Shown here in pieces: positions 1 through 5,096 of a stretch of 9,142 nucleotides of DNA. The position numbers and the translations under genes are program-made. The stretch is from Rhodobacterales bacterium. Its GTDB lineage: Bacteria > Pseudomonadota > Alphaproteobacteria > Rhodobacterales > Rhodobacteraceae. The stretch spans positions 1-9,142 of the forward strand of contig JANXPK010000113.1 of NCBI GenBank assembly GCA_025357355.1. Reading direction: 5' to 3'. The notes under the pieces were generated by a model. The model was not told the DNA's origin. It worked only from the letters and a program-made list of their open reading frames with translations, and ran no database searches. Position 1 is the first letter of the stretch. The number at the start of each line of letters is the position of its first letter.

Positions 1-251
1 AGCCCGTCGCCCAGCCCGACCGTCGTTGTCGTCTTGCCCTCGCCCGCCGGAGTCGGGTTGATCGCCGTCACCAGGATCAGCTTGCCGTCCTTGCGCCCGG
101 CCAGCGACTTGATGAACTCCTGGCTGACCTTGGCCTTGTCGTGGCCGTACGGCAGCAGATGTTCAGACGGGATGCCCAAAGCAGCGCCGATTTCCATGAT
201 CGGCTTCTTCTTGGCTTCGCGTGCAATCTCGATATCGGTCTTGAAGGCCAT
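1..251 (-). CDS. fhs: Formate-tetrahydrofolate ligase, N-terminal part (3' end outside the window)
   Basis: The visible 83 codons read MAFKTDIEIAREAKKKPIME and continue to the P-loop-like TPAGEGKTTTT at residues 67-77. These are the hallmark N-terminus and ATP-binding loop of formyltetrahydrofolate synthetase. The enzyme joins formate to tetrahydrofolate with ATP in the cytoplasm and feeds one-carbon metabolism (purines, formyl-Met). The family is about 555 residues long, so roughly 85% of the gene lies beyond the left edge. The ATG at 251 has GGGAG at 262..258 on the minus strand, 6 nt upstream, which supports this start. The gene is transcribed leftward, divergent from the RTX gene. Its leader carries a perfect hairpin, described separately. 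Confidence 0.93.
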   Translation of the reverse strand, partial: MAFKTDIEIAREAKKKPIMEIGAALGIPSEHLLPYGHDKAKVSQEFIKSLAGRKDGKLILVTAINPTPAGEGKTTTTVGLGDG

Positions 252-257
252 GTCTCA

Positions 258-262
258 CTCCC
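258..262 (-). promoter_or_regulatory. Ribosome binding site of fhs
   Basis: GGGAG on the minus strand lies 6 nt before the fhs ATG. It is preceded by CCCTTT, so a small CCC-TTT-GGG stem could partly mask it. Confidence 0.65.
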
Positions 263-281
263 AAAGGGTCAGGGCCAAAGC

Positions 282-309
282 ATCAGGGCGGGCCCGTTGG
301 CGCCCTGAT
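282..309 (-). repeat. Perfect 9-bp inverted repeat (hairpin) in the fhs leader
   Basis: ATCAGGGCG (282-290) and CGCCCTGAT (301-309) are exact reverse complements around a 10-nt loop, GGCCCGTTGG. On the fhs strand the stem ends 30 nt before the start codon. No T-tract follows, so it does not look like an intrinsic terminator. A second TCAGGGC at 269-275, seen as GCCCTGA in the fhs mRNA, could pair with the same 5' arm and give an alternative stem. It could be a leader control element or an mRNA-stabilising 5' hairpin; the function is unknown. Confidence 0.6.
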
Positions 310-331
310 AAACTAGCATTCGGCATTGTGG

Positions 332-347
332 AGTCGTTTTTCCGACT
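332..347. repeat. Small hairpin AGTCG/CGACT in the fhs-RTX intergenic region
   Basis: AGTCG (332-336) and CGACT (343-347) form a 5-bp stem around TTTTTC. On the plus strand a short T run follows, but the stem is too short for a convincing terminator. In an fhs leader RNA the loop would be GAAAAA. Confidence 0.3.
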
Positions 348-375
348 TTTCCCCCGCCAAATTCGCCAGTTGCGG

Positions 376-389
376 TTTCCGATCGGAAA
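376..389. promoter_or_regulatory. 14-bp perfect palindrome, possible operator
   Basis: TTTCCGATCGGAAA is its own reverse complement. It lies 129 bp before the RTX start and 125 bp before the fhs start, within the divergent intergenic region. Flanking GCGG and CCGC extend the symmetry imperfectly. A dimeric transcription factor could bind here, but no regulator family is recognised from the motif. A role in RNA structure is equally possible. Confidence 0.35.
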
Positions 390-503
390 AGGCCGCCCCA
401 AAGTGTGCCAAAGCCCAACCGGACATAACCGGCACAAGTTTAGGCATGGCCGCAACTTTGTTTACCCTTTCCCGGCATCATCGCGCTTGTGGTCCGTTTT
501 GCT

Positions 504-508
504 AGGGG
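504..508 (+). promoter_or_regulatory. Ribosome binding site of the RTX protein gene
   Basis: AGGGG lies 9 nt before the ATG at 518 and fixes the start of the RTX gene in this frame. I saw no convincing -35/-10 pair upstream on the plus strand. Confidence 0.6.
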
Positions 509-517
509 TGGCATCAA

Positions 518-1723
518 ATGGCGAACAATACCTACGTCCTGGACCTGCAGGTCACAGGTGCCGAACTGGTCACCATCAAGGATGACGGCACCGGCACTGA
601 CGCCATCACGGTGCAGGGTCTTTACGCCCAACCGGTCGAGATTTCGCTGTGCTACACCGTCGAGGCTGGGCAGACCGCAACCGCCGAGGCGATGTATTTC
701 GACGCCAACAACCTCAGCCATATGCTGGTGATCAGCGGCTTGATCGAAAATGCGTCCGGCAGCAATGGCATGGACGTCATTCAGGGCAACGAAATCGCCA
801 ACCTGATCTTTGGTGACGCGGGCCGCGTTGGGCCGGGGGCCGAAGACACGCTGTCCGGCGGGCTGGGCAATGACACGATCTATGGCGGCGCGGGCGCAGA
901 CGCCATCGACGGCAATGAAGACAACGATCTTCTGTTCGGCGACGCCGGGAACGACACCATCAGCGGCGGCGTGGGCGTTGACACGATCGAGGGCGGCGCC
1001 GGAGCTGACAGTTTGAACGGCGGCGGCGATGCCGGGGATACCCTGTCCTATGCGACCTCGCCCGCTGCGGTGCAGATCACCCTGACCTTCGGGATGACGA
1101 CATCGGGTAGCGGGGGCGATGCCGCCGGCGATACCATCACCGGGTTTTTGAATGTGGTTGGCTCGGCCTATGCTGACCGGATCGAGGATACCGACAAGAC
1201 CACGCTGGCAAACGGCGCCAATGACAACACTTTTTACGGCGGCAACGGACCGGACATGTTGTTGCTTGGCGGTGGCGATGATGCGGGTTACGGCGGCAAT
1301 GGCAACGACATCATGGTCGGCGAATTCGGCAACGACACGCTTTTCGGCGGCGATGGCGCCGATCTTCTGCGTGGCGCCGGCGGCAGGGACATCCTGACCG
1401 GGGGTCCAGGTGCCGACCGTTTCGTCTTTCGCACGGCCACCGACAGCACGGTTGATGCCAAAGCCCGCGACACGATCACCGATTTTTCCACGGCCGACGG
1501 CGACAAGATCGACCTGAGCAGCATCGACGCCGCTCTGTCCCTGGTCGGCGATCAGGCGTTTCATTTGACCACCGCGTTTCATGGCATCGAAGGCGAACTG
1601 CGCATCGTCATCCACAACGGCAACTTGGTGGTGACGGGCGATATCAACGGCGACCGACTGCCCGACTTCGCCATTTTGGTGCAAAACCTCGCCAGCCTCA
1701 GCGCCAGCGATTTCGTGCTGTAG
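518..1723 (+). CDS. RTX-repeat calcium-binding protein with serralysin-type C-terminal domain, probably exported by a type I system
   Basis: This 401-residue protein has three parts. Residues 1-80 are a head of unknown function with no Sec signal peptide. Residues about 82-300 hold nonapeptide GGxGxDxxx repeats in two blocks (about 97-175 and 239-300): GGLGNDTIY, GGAGADAID, GGVGVDTIE, GGNGNDIMV and GGDGADLLR. Between the blocks is a DTLSYATSPAAVQITL spacer typical of RTX proteins. The C-terminal domain resembles the Peptidase_M10_C family: RFVFRTATDST, DTITDFSTADGDKIDL, then a GDINGDRLPDF calcium loop (374-384) and a final SASDFVL, matching the uncleaved C-terminal signal of serralysin-type substrates. 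Calcium-dependent folding outside the cell is expected from the family. There is no protease HExxH motif, so it is not a metalloprotease. No ABC transporter or membrane-fusion partner is visible. The cargo role of the head is unknown. Confidence 0.85.
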   Translation: MANNTYVLDLQVTGAELVTIKDDGTGTDAITVQGLYAQPVEISLCYTVEAGQTATAEAMYFDANNLSHMLVISGLIENASGSNGMDVIQGNEIANLIFGDAGRVGPGAEDTLSGGLGNDTIYGGAGADAIDGNEDNDLLFGDAGNDTISGGVGVDTIEGGAGADSLNGGGDAGDTLSYATSPAAVQITLTFGMTTSGSGGDAAGDTITGFLNVVGSAYADRIEDTDKTTLANGANDNTFYGGNGPDMLLLGGGDDAGYGGNGNDIMVGEFGNDTLFGGDGADLLRGAGGRDILTGGPGADRFVFRTATDSTVDAKARDTITDFSTADGDKIDLSSIDAALSLVGDQAFHLTTAFHGIEGELRIVIHNGNLVVTGDINGDRLPDFAILVQNLASLSASDFVL

Positions 1724-1724
1724 T

Positions 1725-2324
1725 TCAGCCGTTCAGCGCCTCGGCCAGATGGGCCCAGGGCCGCTGGTTGGGGATATGCAGCCGCACCGCATCGCCCAGG
1801 CGGAACCAGCCCTCGCGTTCGACCCAGGCCACGATGCCGCGCTTGCCCATGGCAGCTGGTTTGAACCGGGCGCCATGGCCGGGGTGGGCGTTCTCGATCC
1901 CTCGGGCGGGAACGGTGCAGGGCTGGTTGTGCAGGTTGACGACCAGGGTCGCCCCGGAGCTGCCTTGCAGCCGCGATCCGGGCGGTAAATGGCTGAGGTC
2001 GGGGATGCCTGACAGCACCATCGTGGCGCCGATCAAGGCAGCTGACAGCGCGTCAATCCCCATCCCGGCGGCAATTTGCGCAAGCTCTTCTGCTGACAGG
2101 ACAGAGAATTGGCGGGTGTTGGCAATTTGGGTCCCCTCGGGATATTGCCCGGTCATCCGGCTGCACGACGGTACGGTCAGCCCGGCATGAACCTCGCCTG
2201 CTACCCCGGCGAAACCGGCGAAGAGTTCTGCCACAGGATCGGAGATTGGCGGCCCCTCCTTGCTGTGCATGCCGCCCAGCCAGGTGATGGTTCCAACGTG
2301 GTTCGTAGGCTTCAGAACGGCCAT
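1725..2324 (-). CDS. MOSC-domain protein (molybdenum-cofactor sulfurase C-terminal family)
   Basis: The protein has 199 residues. MOSC hallmarks are the Cys in NLHNQPC (C136), followed by a G/H/R-rich stretch (HPGHGARF, 147-154), GKRGIVAWVEREG (160-172) and GDAVRLHIP (177-185). TRQFSVLSAEELAQIA at 70-85 is also typical. MOSC domains are thought to carry sulfur or molybdenum-cofactor groups or to act in reductive detoxification, with the conserved Cys as carrier; the substrate here is unknown. It is a stand-alone short form without the NifS-like or beta-barrel N-terminal domains. The ATG lies 1 nt after the tam stop (TAA-A-ATG) with only a weak GAAAG upstream, which suggests translational coupling. 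Its stop is 1 bp from the convergent RTX stop. Confidence 0.85.
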   Translation of the reverse strand: MAVLKPTNHVGTITWLGGMHSKEGPPISDPVAELFAGFAGVAGEVHAGLTVPSCSRMTGQYPEGTQIANTRQFSVLSAEELAQIAAGMGIDALSAALIGATMVLSGIPDLSHLPPGSRLQGSSGATLVVNLHNQPCTVPARGIENAHPGHGARFKPAAMGKRGIVAWVEREGWFRLGDAVRLHIPNQRPWAHLAEALNG

Positions 2325-2325
2325 T

Positions 2326-3102
2326 TTAGACTTTCAGCACAAAGAACACGCGACGGAACGGCATCAGCGCGCCGCCATCTGCCAAGAGCGGATGAGCCGA
2401 GGCAAGGGCCTTGTCATAGGCGGCACCAAAGATCGCCTGCTCATCGACGCTCATCTTTTCGACGAATGGCCGCATCGCGGTGGATTGGGTAAAGGCGTGA
2501 ACCGGATGCATGTCCGCCGCCGGTTCCAGATGCTGGACATACTCGGTCTCCCAGGCGTCGACTTGGCCCAAGGGCGACAGCATTTCCCAATAGGTGACCG
2601 CGGGCTGCACCGGCGGCTCGAACCCCGCCGCATCAAAGCGGTCCGGGTAAAGCGCTGCCGCAATATCACGCAGGAAGCGGTGTGACGGCGCTTGATACTG
2701 ACGCGGCATCTGCACCGCCAGCACCCCGCCCGGCACGAGCATCCCTGCCAGTCGCGGCATCAGCGCCGCATGGTCCGGCAGCCAATGCAGCGCTGCGTTG
2801 GAGTAAATCAGCGCCAGCGGCGCCTCCGCCTGCCACGTGGCCACATCCGCTTCGATCAGCCGCGCATAGCCCTTGGCGCGGGACAGCATGGCGGGCGAGG
2901 CATCCAGCCCGATCAACTCATGCCTGGGATACCTTTGCCGCAGTGCGCCCGCCGCCGCGCCATCGCCGCAGCCCAGATCGACAATCGCGCCTTTGGGCAG
3001 TGCCCCCGCCTGCATCAGCAGATCAAGGGCCGGTCGCAAACGCAAACCCCGAAACTTTGCGTAAGTTTCGGGGTTCCAGTCGGGTTTATCCACTCCGCTC
3101 AA
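2326..3102 (-). CDS. tam: Trans-aconitate 2-methyltransferase family SAM-dependent methyltransferase
   Basis: The 258-residue class I methyltransferase has motif I VDLGCGDG (41-48), the acidic ribose-binding region LIGLDASPAML (63-73), IEADVATW (83-90), NAALHWLPDH (102-111) and GGVLAVQMP (125-133). WNPETYAKFRGLRLRPALDLL at the N-terminus and NAALHWLPDH/AVQMP closely resemble E. coli Tam (252 aa). Tam methylates trans-aconitate, an aconitase by-product and inhibitor, in the cytoplasm. The chosen start is TTG at 3102, overlapping the ftsH TGA as TTGA, with GGAG 8 nt upstream. A GTG at codon 4 is the alternative. A perfect 13-bp inverted repeat sits in codons 10-20. Substrate specificity is inferred from similarity only. 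Confidence 0.85.
   Translation of the reverse strand: MSGVDKPDWNPETYAKFRGLRLRPALDLLMQAGALPKGAIVDLGCGDGAAAGALRQRYPRHELIGLDASPAMLSRAKGYARLIEADVATWQAEAPLALIYSNAALHWLPDHAALMPRLAGMLVPGGVLAVQMPRQYQAPSHRFLRDIAAALYPDRFDAAGFEPPVQPAVTYWEMLSPLGQVDAWETEYVQHLEPAADMHPVHAFTQSTAMRPFVEKMSVDEQAIFGAAYDKALASAHPLLADGGALMPFRRVFFVLKV
3045..3075 (-). repeat. Perfect 13-bp inverted repeat with 5-nt loop inside the 5' end of tam
   Basis: AACCCCGAAACTT (3045-3057) and AAGTTTCGGGGTT (3063-3075) are exact reverse complements separated by TGCGT. In the mRNA this stem begins 27 nt after the tam start codon and just after the ftsH stop. No T-tract follows on either strand, so it is not a classical terminator. It encodes conserved Tam residues (about N10-G19), so the symmetry must come from codon choice. 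Confidence 0.8.
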
Positions 3103-5003
3103 GCCGATGGCTCCGGTTCCATTCCGGGCTTGGCGGCCTTGGCCTTGGTTTTGGGGATCGTCAGGATCGAGGTGCTGCCGCCGCTTGGCGGGGCGGATTT
3201 GTCGTCATCGCCGCCCAAAGCCTCGCCGTTCATCACTTTCCTGATCTCATCGCCGGTCAGGGTCTCGTATTCCAGAAGCCCCTGCGCCAACCGCTCGAAC
3301 TCAGTGTTCTTCTCGAGCAGGACCTTGCGGGCAAGATCATAGCCTTCGTCGATCAGTTTCTTGACCTCGTTCTCGATCAGCGTCTTGGTATCGGCCGACA
3401 CCGAGAAGCCGCCGGTATTGCCGGTATAGCCCTGATGCGCCTCGGAATAGTCGATATTGCCAACCGCATCCGACATGCCCCAGCGCAGCACCATGGCCCG
3501 CGCCATCGACGAGGCCTGCATGATGTCGCCCGACGGGCCGTTCGACACCGAATCCTCACCCCATTTGATGATCTCGGCGGCTTTGCCAGCCATGGTCATC
3601 GCGATGTTTTGCTTGCATTGATCCTTGTGCCAGTTCAGGCGGTCCATCTCGGGCAGGCTCATCACCATGCCCAAGGCGCCGCCGCGCGGGATGATCGTGG
3701 CCTTGTAGACCGGGTCGCACTTGGGCAACGACATGCCAACGATGGCGTGACCCGCTTCGTGATAGGCGGTCATCTCCTTCTGATCGGCGGTCAGCACCAT
3801 CGACCGGCGCTCGGCCCCCATCATCACCTTGTCCTTGGCCTGCTCGAAATCCTCCATCGTCACAAAACGACGGCCAAAGCGGGCGGCCATCAAAGCGGCC
3901 TCGTTGACCAGGTTGGCAAGATCGGCCCCCGAGAAACCGGGGCAGCCGCGCGCGATGATGCGCAGGTCGACATCGGGGCCGACCGGCACCTTGCGGGCGT
4001 GGACGGTCAGGATCTTCTCGCGGCCCTTGATGTCGGGGTTGGGCACATGGATCTGGCGGTCAAACCGACCGGGGCGCAGCAGGGCGGGGTCCAGCACATC
4101 CTTGCGGTTGGTGGCCGCCACGATGATCACGCCTTCATTGGCTTCGAACCCGTCCATCTCGACCAGAAGCTGGTTCAGCGTCTGCTCGCGTTCGTCATTG
4201 CCGCCGCCCATGCCGACCCCGCGCGAGCGGCCGACGGCATCAATCTCGTCGATGAACACGATGCAGGGCGCGTTCTTCTTGGCCTGTTCAAACATGTCGC
4301 GCACCCGGCTCGCGCCGACACCCACGAACATCTCGACAAAATCCGAGCCGGATATGGTGAAGAACGGCACCCCCGCCTCACCCGCAATCGCGCGGGCCAA
4401 AAGCGTCTTGCCGGTGCCGGGCGGGCCAACCAGCAGCGCCCCTTTCGGAATCTTGCCACCCAGGCGCGAGAATTTCTGCGGGTTGCGCAGGAATTCGACG
4501 ATTTCTTCAAGCTCTTCCTTGGCCTCATCAATCCCGGCCACGTCGTCAAACGTCACCCGGCCCTGCTTTTCGGTCAAAAGCTTGGCGCGGGATTTCCCGA
4601 ACCCCATCGCCCCGCCACGCCCGCCGCCTTGCATCCGGTTCATGAAGTAGATCCAGACGCCGATCAGCAACAGGAACGGCAGATAGCTGATGATGATGGT
4701 CAGAAGGCTCGATTGTTCCTGCGGCCGGGCCTGAATGATCACGCCCTTGTCCAGAAGCTTGTCGGTCACCTGTTCGCCCGTCGGTCGGATCGTCAGATAT
4801 TGCGTGCCGTCCTTGCCGGTGATGCGAACCTTTTCGCCGTCAAGTTCCACCGCCTTGACATCGCCCGCATTCACCCGCGCGATAAAGTCGGAATAGGGCA
4901 CGGTCTGGGTAGAGACGCCGCTGCCAGAGTTGAACATCTGGAACAGCGCCAGAACCAGTAGCAAAAGGACAACCCAGAATGCGATGTTGCGAGCATTACC
5001 CAC
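3099..5003 (-). CDS. ftsH: ATP-dependent zinc metalloprotease FtsH
   Basis: The product is 634 residues from the GTG at 5003. In order: first membrane segment about 7-23, a periplasmic domain, second membrane segment about 100-121, and the AAA+ module with Walker A GPPGTGKT (193-200), Walker B IVFIDEID (248-255) and the second region of homology ending RPGRFDR (310-316). The protease domain has the zinc motif HEAGH (415-419) and a third ligand, probably D493 in NGPSGDIMQAS. The tail from about 597 is Pro/Ser/Lys-rich and probably flexible. FtsH forms membrane hexamers that degrade misassembled membrane proteins and regulators such as RpoH and LpxC. The start was chosen because AGGAG lies 7 nt upstream and GNARNIAFW matches the family N-terminus. 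An in-frame ATG at 5057 would add 18 mostly basic residues. The gene follows tilS by 93 bp and overlaps tam. Confidence 0.97.
   Translation of the reverse strand: MGNARNIAFWVVLLLLVLALFQMFNSGSGVSTQTVPYSDFIARVNAGDVKAVELDGEKVRITGKDGTQYLTIRPTGEQVTDKLLDKGVIIQARPQEQSSLLTIIISYLPFLLLIGVWIYFMNRMQGGGRGGAMGFGKSRAKLLTEKQGRVTFDDVAGIDEAKEELEEIVEFLRNPQKFSRLGGKIPKGALLVGPPGTGKTLLARAIAGEAGVPFFTISGSDFVEMFVGVGASRVRDMFEQAKKNAPCIVFIDEIDAVGRSRGVGMGGGNDEREQTLNQLLVEMDGFEANEGVIIVAATNRKDVLDPALLRPGRFDRQIHVPNPDIKGREKILTVHARKVPVGPDVDLRIIARGCPGFSGADLANLVNEAALMAARFGRRFVTMEDFEQAKDKVMMGAERRSMVLTADQKEMTAYHEAGHAIVGMSLPKCDPVYKATIIPRGGALGMVMSLPEMDRLNWHKDQCKQNIAMTMAGKAAEIIKWGEDSVSNGPSGDIMQASSMARAMVLRWGMSDAVGNIDYSEAHQGYTGNTGGFSVSADTKTLIENEVKKLIDEGYDLARKVLLEKNTEFERLAQGLLEYETLTGDEIRKVMNGEALGGDDDKSAPPSGGSTSILTIPKTKAKAAKPGMEPEPSA
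3111..3114 (-). promoter_or_regulatory. Ribosome binding site of tam, inside the ftsH 3' end
   Basis: GGAG on the minus strand lies 8 nt before the TTG start at 3102 and within the last ftsH codons. It favours TTG over the downstream GTG, which has no spaced Shine-Dalgarno (a GGAG overlaps it). Confidence 0.55.
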
Positions 5004-5010
5004 GAACAAA

Positions 5011-5015
5011 CTCCT
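5011..5015 (-). promoter_or_regulatory. Ribosome binding site that sets the GTG start of ftsH
   Basis: AGGAG on the minus strand lies 7 nt before GTG at 5003. It is the strongest Shine-Dalgarno in the window and argues against the longer ATG start at 5057. The rest of the 93-bp tilS-ftsH gap (5004-5096) shows no -35/-10 pair I would call, although ftsH often has its own promoter. Confidence 0.75.
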
Positions 5016-5096
5016 AACTGCGCCGCGCCTGATGCGGGCACCCAGCCATTTCCACAACAGCCATTGCCCGACAAGATAGACATTCGTAAGGCCGGT

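Noticed and set aside
332..350. An intrinsic terminator on the plus strand in the fhs-RTX gap
   Set aside because: The stem is only 5 bp with a short T run, and no plus-strand gene ends upstream of it in this window.
252..420. Calling a ZTP (pfl) riboswitch before fhs
   Set aside because: Only short pieces (ACTGGCGAA, CCGCCC) resemble the conserved core. I could not form the required P1 and P2 helices, so no riboswitch feature is annotated.
440..1684. A 414-codon open frame on the minus strand opposite the RTX gene
   Set aside because: Its Val/Ile/Ala-rich pseudo-repeats mirror the RTX nonapeptide repeats read in reverse. The plus-strand frame has clear GGxGxD repeats, a secretion tail and an RBS.
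2682..4961. A 759-codon open frame on the plus strand opposite ftsH and tam
   Set aside because: It is fully antisense to strongly conserved ftsH/tam coding sequence. Its His/Arg/Asp-rich product shows no domain. High GC makes long shadow frames common.
5004..5057. An ATG 18 codons upstream as the ftsH start
   Set aside because: It lacks a good Shine-Dalgarno and adds a basic stretch before the first membrane segment, whereas the GTG at 5003 has AGGAG at ideal spacing and the expected N-terminus.
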